NCBI GenBank assembly: GCA_946699065.1
Contig: CAMPDV010000004.1
Location: 310,001 to 374,000, forward strand
DNA from: Loxodes magnus
Lineage: Eukaryota > Ciliophora > Karyorelictea > Loxodida > Loxodidae
Length of the DNA stretch: 64,000 nucleotides
Reading direction: 5' to 3'
Part shown: one piece after another, positions 50,240-63,501 of the stretch
Position numbering within the stretch: position 1 is the stretch's first letter
Layout of the letters: every line of letters starts with the position of its first letter
Program-made: the position numbers and the translations under genes
The notes under the pieces: generated by a model
What the model was told of the DNA's origin: nothing
Seen by the model: the letters and a program-made list of their open reading frames with translations, nothing else
Databases searched by the model: none

Positions 50240-51329
50240 TTTCTGATTAAGCTGGAAAATTTACCAAAAAGTAGAAGAATAGATTAAATAAATAGCTTAA
50301 AATAAAGCAGTTTAACTCATACTATAGCTAATGCCTTATATAGATAGTCTCAAATTACACTTTTAACTTTGCTTTCTTCTCACAGCTATTCACCTAAAAC
50401 TTACTCTTGAGTTAATTAATCTAGCAAGGCTGATTATTTCCTTTTATTTCAAAGGGTCTAGTAAATATAAGGATACGTAAGTTGCAAGATAAATATCTTA
50501 AGACTTTAAACTTAGAAGGATAAGAGTATTTATAGAGCAAGGTAATGCTAATAATATAAACTTATTGCAAGTTATTTGAAGCGAGTTACTCATTAGATAG
50601 CATTAATATTTTAAATAATATAAGCTAAATGATTCTAATACTAATTACTCTTATATATATTCCAATATCTTTCAGATTATAATAGCATATAGCTTACTTA
50701 CACTTTCAGACTAACATTTTGAATCAATTTTGACTATAAATATGGTATAGCTCTTTTTCATAAAAAGGATAGTCTTTGAATAATTAGTGTCAGTGGTAAT
50801 ATATAAACTAAGTTAAAATTGATATATACATTAGATAAAATAAATTTGTCTATAGTATACTTAGAATGCTTTAGCAGTTGTAGGATATAAAAGAAACTTT
50901 ATATTAGAATAATATTTAGCAATGCTTGGGCTTTGTAACTTCATAACTTAACTTAGTAGGATATTATTTATAATACTCTTATATAAAGCAAAAATAAGGC
51001 TTATATTATATGCTTAATAAGACAACTATAAGACTAGAAGATTATTTCTTAAATAACTTCAATTTTAACTATACCGATAGGTGAAGCTATTTAGGCTTAG
51101 CAAATAAGATCCTTTGATAAGTATTAACTAACTGATATCATTTAAGATTATTAAGCTAAGCTTGCAAATCTCAGTCGCTCTATAACTAAAAAGTTAGAAA
51201 TTTTAAAATTAGAACTAAATTCTATTAAATTAGTAAGTGCTAATGAGATACTAAAGGTAGAGGACTAGATCAATCAAGGTAAAAAGGATAAAAAAGGATA
51301 AAATTAAGTTTATAGTCTTAGAAAAGAGC
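50240..51329. other. AT-rich spacer upstream of the SAHH-like gene
   Basis: About 1.1 kb with no supported frame. It should contain the promoter of the SAHH-like/coiled-coil gene. Confidence 0.4.
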
Positions 51330-52142
51330 TCCAGGGTTCACTTGTTTTTGTTCCTGTTCTTTCCTGAACTAAAGGACTGCGTAGGACTACATTAGTCCGC
51401 CATCCTTGTCTCTCCATCATCCACTAATTATCGTTATAGTTTCTTTTTCCATTTTTATAAACCTCGTTGTTTCTTGAGCTGTAGAATTTCTTTCTGTATA
51501 CTTATCCTGTTCTTGTTGGTCATATTCTGAAAAGTTAGTCTAATATTTATTACTTGTTAATATTTTAAATTTCTTGTTTCTTCCAGCATTTTTTCCAGCA
51601 ATTATTTTTCTAGCATAAATAGCACCGAATCTTTTTGCGATAATAATTGATCTTATTTATTTCTTATTATTAGAATTCCGATTCGATTTCCATTGGGATA
51701 TTTGATTATTAATCTTATTAATCTTATAATTTTTAAATTATTACTTGTTATTATTCTTGTTTTTCTTAAAGTTGCTTTATTTGATATTCAATTTAAGAAA
51801 AATGAAATTGGAACATTTGAGAGACTTCGTTAAATTATTTATCAATTTATTCCAATTTAATTACTATTTACGATTAGATTTTATTTAATGATTCATCTTT
51901 GGATGGGAATTATAGGTTTAATTATTCCATTAATTTTCTAGTAAGTTTTCTAAATTTTCTATTTTTTATCTTTGCTTTTTCAAGTAATATTGGATACTTG
52001 ATATCCTTTGCTGAGCTGATTATGCAAAGGATTCCTTAGATTATTAATCTTTATCTTATTAAGGCTATTCTTCAATTAAATTAGGTTATTATTATTTTTT
52101 CAAGTATTCGTTAATAGAGGTCTATTATTTCTTAGGTGCCAT
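51330..52142 (-). CDS. Weak gene, Gln/Lys-rich coiled-coil protein
   Basis: ATG at 52142 opens MAPKKQQTSINEYLKKQQ and a Gln/Glu-rich helix (QRISSIQYYLKKQRQKIENL). The best coiled-coil sequence further on (KLEQIDKQFNEVSQMFQ, QIKQLQEKQEQQQVIIQKL) lies in a different minus-strand frame, and a third stretch (SGWWRDKDGGL) comes last. A base error or an unrecognised short intron near 51900 could explain this. Base composition differs from the flanking spacer, which supports a gene. The exact structure and end are unknown, and no family is recognised. Confidence 0.35.
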
Positions 52143-53980
52143 TTTATATATTTACCGTAATAAATTAAATATCTACTATAGAAAGAGAAAAAACTACTAA
52201 ATATTAAAATAAAAGCTTTAAACCTATAAAAATTATATTCTTATAGTTTATGATATTTAGCTTCTTGCTTAGTTCTAATATCTATGAATATTAAAATTAT
52301 TGAGTCAGGCTATTTTGGTAATTACCAAATTCTTAAACTAATAACCTATATAGAGCTTTCATTATTTAATTACTTAATATACATTTATTTAAGTCTATAG
52401 TCTTCTTTAAGCTTAAAATCTTTCATTAGAATATTAAGAAATGTACTATGCATTAGAGTATTCTAAGTATCCTTTCATTAAGAGCTTACTTGCTAGGTTT
52501 ATTTAATGTAAGTCTTATTTAAATATATGTTTGTTCTGTATTTAGTTATAAGTTATTTAAATAGCCCATTTATACTAACATTCTTAATATTCATCCATTA
52601 ATATCTCCTCCATCTCAATTACATAATCAGAGAGTTTTAATTAAGTAATTTTTAACAGATAAGCTTTTTAAAGATACTAAGCAGTATCATTATTCTCATA
52701 GTTAATTAGTCTTAGTTGCTTAGCAAGTAACTCTGTTTTAGAGGGTTACGAGTTATAAGCAATTAGTTATATCTGCTTTAATATTTATAACAATGTACTA
52801 ATATCCAAATTAAATTCAAAAGGTCACAATTAGTTTAGATATGAAAGCAACCAAAAGAAGGTGTAAAGTCTTTGTAATCTTAAGTCAAACTTATTTATTA
52901 GTATCACGCTTTTCAGTATTCTAATTATAATCTGGAGCTAGTAATAAGCTAGTTATAGATTGCCTTTATTCTATTATTAAGTATCTTCTAAGTTTCATTA
53001 AAGCAACTTCAACACACTTAAAACCGTTAAATTTATAGCTTTGTCAACAGCTTTAGAATCTATTCTTTTGAACATATTAACTAGTAATTAAAGAATAGTC
53101 CAATACTTAATAAGTGACACTATGTAACTTCATTGATTTATAAGATATACTCTAGCTTAAAGAGGAATAGACAGTATAGACCTGAAATATTGTTATGGTT
53201 AATAATATAAAATACTTTGCTTGTAACTTTAAGAACTAATGCCTACAGTAATCTGTCAGCCTTACAATTCAAAATTTCCAACTTTCAAATAAGCAAAAAC
53301 ATATAAAATCACTATTTTATATAGCTCTCTTTAATATAACTTCTTATATCCTAGCCTTAATATCTCTTTTAAATAGTACAGTATTACAGTATTACAGTAT
53401 TAGAGTATTTATCTAAAATGCAAAACAATAGGAGTAGAAACTTAAGACTGTTACTAGAATTAATGCTTATATTATAAATCAAGCAAGTTACTATAGATTT
53501 TTTTTAATTTAGCCTCATTTAGTAATAAGCAGCTATTTTGTACTTTCAATACACTTTATGAGAGTAAAGATAAGTCAGACTTCATTATGCAAGAGAGTGT
53601 GGATAGTTGATATTAGGTAGAGAGGTAGATATACCAATTGGGTATAGATAACAGTGAAGTAGCGTAAGTAAAGTTAGGTAACGCAGCATAGATAAGAGAT
53701 TCTAAGCAAAGTAGTAATCTTAAATTTGCTCCTTTAATACATGTAATTGTAAGTAAATATAATTCAGTTAATTTTATACTTCCAGAACTTACAAATAAGG
53801 GGAAATATTATAAGTTAGTACCAGTAAAAGAATGAAAAAAAGGAACGAAATTTAAATCTCAGTCATAGTCTTTAGCTTCGCATAATATAAAAGCATAAAA
53901 GTATCTTGCTGTAGATGTAGAGATAGGGATAGAAAGATATATAAAAAGTAATTAAATTAAATAACTAATTTAATTATAAA
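52143..53980. other. AT-rich spacer upstream of the cyclase gene
   Basis: About 1.8 kb with no supported reading frame. It contains a four-copy 8-bp tandem repeat (listed separately). The promoters of both flanking divergent genes should lie here. Confidence 0.4.
53378..53409. repeat. 8-bp tandem repeat, four copies
   Basis: ACAGTATT is repeated three times exactly and a fourth time with one change (AGAGTATT). It is a simple short array in non-coding DNA. Confidence 0.85.
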
Positions 53981-56900
53981 ATGTAAAGGGTTCATCCTAC
54001 CTCTTCTAATGAGGCTAATTTAAGAAGCTTTATTATCCAAGAAAAGATAGAAAATGAAGTTTACCCTAGCAATAAGATGTAATTTTTCAGAGAAGGTGTT
54101 TGAGAGATTATAAAGTAAAGCATGTCTTTTTCTTTACAAAGAATAGGAATAATTTGATTGTTTTTCATGCTAGTAATTCATATAATTAGATGAAAGTCCC
54201 TCTTTGATATTTTTGCTTGCATGATTAGCTTGATATTATCATTTAGCTGCTCCTTTTCAAGAGACATTAGCTAAATCTTTAAATATCGATTGATTTAGAA
54301 AAAAATTAACAACAGACAAGTTTTAGTACTTAAGACTAACAATCAGAATGAAGTAGAGTTCTAAATGGTGAAATGGCAGGAAATAAGAGTAGGTGATATA
54401 ATTAATATCTAAGAGGGTGAAAGAATTCCTTCTGATATTTTGATTTTAGCTACATCAGAGTAAGGAAAATGCTTCATTAATACTGCTAAATTAAATGGAT
54501 AAAGCGCTTTGAGTCTTCATGAAGCGGTGTCTTAAACATAGTCAATTATAGTAGAATGTGATGATTCTTATGTAGAAAACAATATCTAAAAAATATACCA
54601 AGCTTAGGTACAAGTAAGTCATCCTAACAGTGCATTAGAGATTTCTGGGAAGATAGAACTTCCTGATTATATTAGTACCATTAATCTAAGAAATAAAAAC
54701 TTCTGTTTAAGAGGATCAAAGCTATGCCATACAAAATGAATTATAGGAATTACAGTTTATACAGGAAATGACACTAAACTACTATAGAACTGGTCTAACG
54801 TATAAAAGAGAGGGATTATAGAAAAGCAAAGTAATTACTTTGTTATTTTGACTATATTTTTGTAAATCGTACTGACTCTAATCAGTTTCGTTGGAATGTA
54901 CATCTGAATAGAGAAAAATGAAAAAGCAGAAAAATATTTTACAGGAGATAGGAAAAGAGATTATACAGAGTTCTGAAATTACTTGCTAGATTATTTCTAA
55001 ATATATCCAATAACTATTTACGTCATCTAAGATTTGGCCAGAATCGTAATGGCTAAGTACATTTAATGAGACTAATGGTTTGACTCTTTAGTTGAAGTAA
55101 GGAATATTAACATACTAGAAGATCTAGGAAAAATTGAGTACATTGTAGCAGATAAAACTGGAACTTTGACTGAAAACAATATGATATTTGTAGGATGCCT
55201 GTTCTAGCAGCAAATATATAGTTGTAACTTAGTTTAAAATAAGCCTGAAGGAAATATAGTAAACTAAAGTAGAAAAAGCCTTTTAGCAAGAAATTTTATG
55301 TAAAATAATAAACTTTCAAAGCAGCCAAGATGAAACTTTGTCAACTCTCTAAATAAAAATGAGCAAACATTACAGGATATTATATCTTCAAACCCAGATT
55401 TTTAAGCCTTCTTTGAGCAACTTATTTTATGTCATACTATCATAACATAAGACTCTGAAAAAAGTTCCTTCAAAGCTTGCTATCCAGAAGAAGTAGCAGT
55501 AGTGACAGCTGCTAAGCAATATGGGTTTATTCTAGAATACAATGATCTGGATATAATGAAAATTAGAGTTCTTGGAGAAGTTAAATATTTCTAGATAATT
55601 GCAGTTAATGAGTTTACCTTCAAAAGAAAGAGAATGTCACTAGTTATCCAGAAAATCTCGGAATAAAAATTTGAAGATAGAAAATAATTCAAAACACCAT
55701 TGAACCACAAGGATGTAAATAATGGTGGATGATTACTTTGTAAAGGCTCTCCTGATGTTATAAAAAAGTACTCCATTGAGTATTAAAATGAAGAAAAAGC
55801 TGTAAATAAGTTCTTAAAAAAAAAACTGAGAAGTCTTTCATACTCAAGTAGATATATTCATACTTAAGAGCTAAAAACATTTCTAAGTAAATATTTATCA
55901 GCACAAGAAGCTGTTACTAATAGGTCAAGAAAAATAGAAGATGCTGCCAGGGAGATAGAATAAAAAATGCAATTTGTTGGTATGGTTGGACTTAAGGAAA
56001 ACATTTCAGAAAAAATAATTCAAACTATAAAAACTTTGAAGAAGGCTAATATAAAAATTTGAATCGCAACAGGTGATCATACTAGTCCTTCAATAGAAGT
56101 TGCCTATTCGACTGAACTAATTGATAATTATGATCATTTATTATAAATAAGAGATTACAAGAATTCAGAAGAAGTTAGAGCTACACTGTAAAGCTTAGTA
56201 AACAGATTCATAATTAAAAAAAAGTAAATTAATCAAAAAGAAATCAAAGTCTTATCAGCTAAAAAGGGAATTGATAAATTAATAACTCCTATTATTCATA
56301 AGGCTATTAAAAGAATAACTGGTAAGAAAGAAAACAAAGAACCTGTAAATTTAGAACCTTCTCTCTCTTGAACAAACTAAGAAATATCAAGCTTTAATAC
56401 TATGAAGAAAACTTTTACTCGAAATTCCTTTGTACATAATAAAAATCAATCAAATTAAGCATAAAAGAGAAAAGTTAAAAAAATAATTCCTGTAAAAAAC
56501 ATTAAAATAGCGATAGTTTTAGAAGGTCATAGCTTTGAACTTATACTTTAAGATTTTGAAGCTTCCAAACTTTTCGCAATGTTATCATTTGTAGCTAAGA
56601 CGGTAGTAGTGTGTAACATGACTCCTTAGCTAAAGGCTAGACTCGTCAACTTTTTATAAAACAACTTTAAATTTAAACCTAAAGTGCTTGCAATAGGAGA
56701 TGGAGGAAATGATACCTAAATGATATTAAAATCCAATGTAGGTGTAGCTATCAATAATTAAAATAATTTATCATCATAACTAACTGCAGACATTTCTCTA
56801 CCTTCGTTCGATTTCTTACCCAGACTTATTCTAGTTCATGGAAAGTATTCTTACTAACGGCTTTTTAGAAGTTTACTTTTAATTATATTCAAATCGATGG

Positions 56901-59900
56901 TTTTTTCACTTTGTTCCTTTTAATTTGCATTTATTTCAGGTTTTAATAGTCATGGATTTTTTCCACCAGAGAGTTATATATACAGATATGTAATCACAGG
57001 TATACCCATACTCATATTTACAATAACAGAACAAGAAACCTCACCTTAAACCTCTATTTTATGTCCTTAAACCTACGAACAAAAAGACATTAACTTCATT
57101 TTCCAATTCTTGAAATTGCTATTTAAAGCTATTATTCATAGCTTTATCATTTTCATATTTGCAGTAACATTTTTAAAGGGAATGATAATCCAAGACATTT
57201 ACTAAGAGACAATAGATTTTATATTTATAATGTTCGTCTTCTGTACAACGCTAGTTACAATAATGAATTTGATGTTTTACACTAGTAACTGAAATTACCT
57301 TATTTTGACTTCATCAATCTTAGCATCAATTTTAGTCTTCCCTATCATAATTATAGTTTAGATCTTTGCCAAGAATAAGCATGAAGTCTTAAACTTTATC
57401 CAGTTCTAGAATATTAATACTTGGCTATGCATTTTACTGATTTTAGTAGTTAATTGAATTGCACTGAAAAGCTAAGTATGGAAGTAAATTTAGAAGCCCA
57501 CTTTAACCTAATTCATTAAAGAACTTTAGAAGGCTAATAAACTAATAAAAGCCTATTAGCTCAAGTCTTTAAACTCAAGGATTAACTAGTTCTAGGATGA
57601 TCTTGGAAAAGTTTTCACTTACAAGTAGAAGGATTTTAATCTAGCAATTCACTCTATAAATGATGAGTATGAAATGAAAAAGTATACCAAAATGTTTGTG
57701 GATCCTTTGCGAGAATATAAGTTCAATCAAGAAATGTTTGAATCTATGTATAGTAAAATGACCTAACTCCATATAACTACCATAATTTTGTTCAGCATAA
57801 TAATTATTATTTATGCTGGCAATATTTAGCACATCAGAAAGCCATACTTATACACTTTAATTGCCTTTAACTCTTTAAACATAGTAAAAGTGTCATTGAT
57901 GAGATTTAAATGAATAAAGAAAACTATAAAATTTCCTTTTACAATTTTATCACTAATGGCTATGATGCTTCTGGCTTCTTTTTTAATTTTGGTAGACATC
58001 CATCACTTCACTATTTATGTCACTATATGAGTTATCTGTTTAGATATGAAGTCGTACTATGTTTTCATATACTTCTCAATATAATCGGTATTGATTATAC
58101 TTATCGAGTTGCTAACACTATTCAACTTTAATTAGCTAGATATGTCATATTACAGTAGCTCGCATGATATATTTCAAAGGATCATTTACTATACTTCTCT
58201 ACTTTTTATCTTTGTTATCTTCTCTTATATTCAGTATGTTTCTGAGACTATTAGAAGAGCTAGCTTTGTATCTAAAAATCAGGCTGAAACTAGCATTTAG
58301 ACTACGAACAATGTGCTTTAAAAATTGATTCCTCCTTTTATAATCCCAAGAATTAAGCAGGGATACATGCCAATAGCTGATGAGCATAGTAAAGTTACCA
58401 TTCTTTTTTGTGATATTTATGACTTTGATACTATTGTCTCTATGCATACTCCTCCTGAACTAATTGACTTGCTTAACGAAATTTAGCTTACGTTCGATTA
58501 ACTATGTGAAAATTGTGAGGTGGACAAAATAGAGACAGTTGGGAAGACCTATATGGCTTGTGGAGGATTAGAATACTACTAAAGCTATAATCCTTGCCAT
58601 GCAGATTAGATATTAAAATTAGCTCTGCTTATGATAGAAAAAGCTAATAAAATCACCCTAAAAAATGGTGAAAAGCTCTAGGTTAAAATTGGAATGCATT
58701 CAGGACCAGTAATTGCGGGAGTTGTTGGAGATCATAAACCTTAATTCGCCTTAGTAGGTGATACTGTAAATACATCTTCAAGGATGTGCAGTAACGCTCT
58801 CAATCCAATGGATATAAGAATGTCAGATGAAACATTCAAGCTAATAAAAAAGCAAAGTGGGCTAGAGTTTAAAATGGAAGAAATAGATGTAAAAGGATTA
58901 GGATTAAGAAAAACCTACCTGATTAAATAGATTAACGAAGCTAAAAAGCTAATAAAAACATCAGTTGTAAAGTCATTGATTAACCAAGCTTTAACATAAA
59001 ATGTAAAAGAAAGCAATTAATAGCTAAAGAAAAGCTCTATTTTGTAGCTAATGACCAATTCAAAACAAATCAAGTACTCTGCTACTGATAAAAATTTACA
59101 AGCATAATCTGATTTAATATCCCCAGCAACAAGTGTTTAGTTAGGAAATAGATTTATCAAAACTAAAAGAAACCTTTCATAGTAGAATTCCCTTATTTAT
59201 CAAAGTAATTTTTCCAAAAGTAAAAATTAGCTTGAAGAAATACAAGAGGAAGTAAGTTCCAAAAGATTATCAATTCGATAAAGTACCTAAATAGTCTCCT
59301 CGAGCAAGAAATCAAAAATGACTAGAAAATTTAATACTATGGACCCAAAAAATAAGTAGTTCGTGGTTATTAAAGCTACAGAAATTGCAGAAGGATCTTA
59401 GCGCAATTCTATAATTTCTAATACAGAAAGCAAAATAGCTTCATAAGAAAATCCAAACACTCAATAAGATAGCTTTTAAAACATAGAAATTAAAATTATT
59501 AGAGAAGAGTAATAACTAGATTAAGCTAGCTAAGCGATGGAACCTTAAAAGTTAAATGAGTAAGATAATGAAACGAATAAACTTGAAAATGATTCCTAAA
59601 AGGAAGAAAATTAAAGAAATGAAGAAGAAAATTAAAATAGTGAGGAAGAAAATTATGAAGAAAGCTAAGAATCGTAAAACCAAGCAAATGAATAGAAAAA
59701 AGAAGAAATAGAATATAAATAGCCTTAGGAATATACATAAGAATAGCAAAAACCATAGGAATAGCAAGATAATAACTAAGTATTAGAGTCTAATTGTAAT
59801 AATTAAGATAAGGATAATCTTTAATAATAAGAGAGAAAAAACTTAGAGACTAAATTAGATATTAATCAAATGAAAATGGAGAATGAGAATGAGAATTGTA

Positions 59901-61828
59901 AGGAAAAGGAAACTTCTATCTAAGAAAATTCTATTTCCCATACTGAATAGTAAAATTTAATTTTGATGATTAACAACCTTGAATAAAAAAATGAATAAGA
60001 AGAAGATTAAAATGAAAAATAAATAAAATAGCAATGTAAAGATAAATAATTTTTGGAATAAGAAAGTAAGAAATTAGACGAAACTTTAGATACCTCGATA
60101 GATTAAAGTTAAAATATGTAAAAGCAAAAAAAAATAACTATCAAAAATTAACTTTCTAAGGAAGAAAGCTCATTGCTAGATGACCGTTCTCAAGCTACAT
60201 TCCAAAACAAAATTTCATTTGATGAACATGATTTTTGACTAAACAAGTCAATAAATGATCCACGCTTAAATAGTTTTCAATTTGAATCTGAAGATAAATA
60301 CTCTCAACAACTGACCATGCGGGAATAATATTCAGACATTGGCTTTTAAGAAAACTTGGATTACGCAAGTAAGAGCTCAAGCTATGCTAGGAAATTACGG
60401 AAAAAAATCATAGAATCTTCAGGAAAAAATGTCTATAAAAAACCGTCAACAGTCGATTTTAAGCAAATATGGGAAAGCCTAGATTCTTAATAGTCTAGCT
60501 CAAGAATTTAGAAACTACTATCCATGATTTAAATAATTTTTAGATATAGGAAAATAAATGATTCAGCATGTTTCATTGAAACAAAAATTTATAACTCAAT
60601 ACAAAGAATAAAAGTAGGAAACATAATTAGCATGATTATATAGATCATCTTAATTTGCTTATGATAGCTTAACAGAAACTTTAATGTAGAAAAATACATA
60701 GCATAGGTTATTTTTCATTCAATAGTGATAATCTGCCATTTCTTTAACTTGCTAGCAATTTATAAGACCAAATTGCTAAAGCTATAAAGATGAAGCACTG
60801 CAGTTGTTTTGATTTTATGCGTTATGCTAATTTTTTCTTTTATGGACTTGACTTAGTTTAGTTCCGTTTATCTAATAGCTATCTACTTAGCTCTCCTAAT
60901 GTTTTACACTGGATTAATGTTCTTCCATATCTTAATCATATATGTAAGTCTTTTTATCGTCGAAATAGGAATTTTTTACTTGTTTATGAAGCCTTTTGAA
61001 TGCTTTTTAATCTCACTAGAAGTGATGCTTATCTGTAAAGGAAGTTTACTCTTTGTAGCTTTGCTCAACGAAATGAACGAAATTTACAATTTCTAAGTTT
61101 TGAAGATTTCTAATGAAGAAATTAGCCGTTCAGAGAATCTATTAGCTCATTTGATGCCCCTTCATGTTTTAGATCTAATAAAAGAAGGAAATACAGTAGC
61201 AGAGCAACTAGAAGATGTGTCTATAATGTTTGCTGATATAGTAGGCTTTACTAATTTTTCCAACAGCAGAACTCCTAAGCAAGTCATTGAAGTCCTTAGC
61301 CAATTATTTGGGAAGTTCGACCGGCTATGCTCCAATAATAACTGCTATAAAGTTTGCACTATTGGAGACTGTTATCTAGCTATTAGCTATAACGGAGCGA
61401 ATAAAACAAGAAATCCTGTTGAAGAACTTTGCAAGATGATTGATTTTGCTTAGAGTTTAATCCATACTATTGAAGAGACAAATTAGCAGTGTGGAAGTTA
61501 GCTAGCAATGAGAATAGGAGTTCATATAGGTAAAATAATAGGAGGAATTTCAGGAAGTAATATCGTAAGGTACGATATTTATGGCTCGGATGTTATGGTA
61601 GCCAATAAAATGGAAAGTGAAGGAAAACCAGGGTTCGTCAACGTCAGCGAGAGCGTAAAGCAGATCCTCGAAAATAAAACCAACTACAAAGTATTTTAAT
61701 TCAATAAAAGAATAGAAATAAAAAAGGGCAGCAGATATGAAAAAAAAGATTTAAGCACTAATTGCTACTTTGTATGCTTCGATAATTAAATCGAAAAGCT
61801 AAGCGAAAAATCTCCGATTAAAGCTTGA
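53981..61828 (+). CDS. P4-ATPase/guanylyl-cyclase fusion, 2,615 aa
   Basis: One intron-free frame. Residues 1 to about 1,150 are a P4-type (flippase) ATPase. Marks are [10 protein letters not shown] helix 4, phosphorylation motif [10 protein letters not shown] (Asp-391), nucleotide-domain [15 protein letters not shown], hinge GDGGNDTQMI (Asp-907) and HGKYSYQRL. Then come a first membrane cassette (about 1270-1430) and a first cyclase half (about 1470-1650). An acidic Gln/Glu-rich linker follows, then a second cassette (about 2210-2390) and a second cyclase half (about 2410-2590). The first half has guanine-type KIETVG (Glu-1518) and transition-state Asn-1597/Arg-1601. The second half has both metal aspartates (Asp-2419, Asp-2463). 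The order is therefore C2-like then C1-like, inverted relative to mammalian adenylyl cyclases and as known for ciliate and apicomplexan guanylyl cyclases. It should make cGMP at a membrane. Confidence 0.95.
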
Positions 61829-62081
61829 CAAGATGATTAGGGATAATTAAACTGTAAACAAGCCATTTTAAGTTATTAAATTAAATGGAAAGCTTATAAT
61901 CAGTAAATAAACATGACATTTTAAAGCTAATTTAAAGCTGTTCTTCTGTATATTAAATAGAGAAACCAGAGCAGGGTTAGTTAAGATTACAAGTTTAATT
62001 GAAGTCAAATAAATAAACTTTGATCTATTTCATTTTGTCAAAATAAAAATCCCGTAAACTATTTTACCATATAATTATATT

Positions 62082-62576
62082 ATGGATTTCTTCTGTTGCT
62101 GTTCTAGAAATTAAACCTAAGCAATCCCTAAATGAAAGAAAAACGATCATTAAGCAATTAAGACTAATTTGATTGGCTTATCTGAAAAGGAGTAGAAGTA
62201 GTAGCACGACATTCGAAAATACCTTGCCGAAATAATTCTCTCAAAGAGAGCTGAAAAGAAAATTAGAAATTAATCATTTAATTATGAGACTAGTTCACTA
62301 TTTCTAAGGAGATCAATCAATAGATAAATCGCTCTCACTGTTGAAAATATAGAAATTCTAAATACAAATGAGGAATAGAATTTTTACGAGGACGGAATAG
62401 TTTCCTACCGAAGTTTGCCATCCACAATATTGGACAGCGAATCAGACGAAAACTCCGAATAAAACGAGAAAAATTTCGAGGAAGAATAGGGAGAAATGCT
62501 AGGAGAATTGTAAAATGCTTAATCAATTTAGAACAATGCAAATTCTGCTATAAACTCTTCTGAATAAGATGTATGA
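62082..62576 (+). CDS. Small acidic protein with Cys-tipped N-terminus, 164 aa
   Basis: MDFFCCCSRNQTQAIPKWKK: three adjacent cysteines near the start followed by basic residues suggest palmitoylation and membrane attachment. The middle is helical and basic (KYLAEIILSKRAEKKIRN). The C-terminal half is acidic (ESDENSEQNEKNFEEEQGE). Trp in PKWKK is TGA, some 440 nt before the stop. No family recognised. It follows the cyclase gene on the same strand with a 253-nt gap; a functional link is only conjecture. Confidence 0.6.
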
Positions 62577-63501
62577 AAAAAAATTAATTATATCGTTTAT
62601 TTCCCTCTATCTCTACTTCCTAATCTATTAAAATCTCTTTAACATATTTAAATATCATCAAACCTCTACTACCATTTATCTCTTTAACATTAACAATCAT
62701 CTCAATATCCTTTATTAACAATATTCATATCTATTAATGCAACTTTAAGCAATCCTATTAAATGAGTACAAGTATCATTAACTAACGGATTAATATAGAT
62801 ACACAGTTACTCCTTTCCTATACTTTTAATATTAGATTAAAATACAAAGTATTTTAAAAAGTTCAATAAAGTATAAGAATAGTCAGTAATATATAAGTAT
62901 TTATCTTATTCCAAGGTAGTTAGTTTTACTTATTTGCTATATAAAGCCTTAAAAGGCTTTTTTATTTTTACTACTAGATTGAAATTATTTAACTGGCTTT
63001 TTTTTAAACCTATTTTTGAAGTATGGTTTTTCCTTGTGAAATATGGCTTTTGTTTTAACTACTTTCAGCATTAGTTCGCAATATACTTTTTATAATTCAA
63101 AGATTTATCCTTAAGCTTTTATAGAAGCATTAAATCAGTTAGTAGTTAAGAAAGCCTCACTTATATATGTAATATTACTTCTGCTTCTTTTGAAGAAGAA
63201 ATAAATAAGTAGGTTAATTTATAATATACCACTCTTTCTCCTTTATCTATTGATAAGTTTCACCTAATATTGCTTTAAAAGCTTCAACACTTTGTCCTAT
63301 AACTATAAAGTTGGAAGCTAAACTGAAATTTATTTATTAGTTTTTCAATTTTTAACTTGATTTGCCAGTTCTATCAACATACTAGTTCTTTGGTTGAAAG
63401 CAAAATGATTGTAAGATTAAGGAAGAATAAGCTGGGATAAAGGTATTAGGTGGGATAAACAAAGTAGGAGAGATTTAAATAATTTATTATCTTTAAATAA
63501 A
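62577..63501. other. AT-rich spacer
   Basis: 925 nt between two plus-strand genes, pyrimidine-rich at its start (probable 3' end of the small acidic gene). No supported gene. Confidence 0.45.

Noticed and set aside
61100-61699. Two separate short ORFs with cyclase similarity, suggesting a broken gene
   Set aside because: They are pieces of the intact 2,615-residue cyclase. The apparent breaks are TAG codons for Gln.
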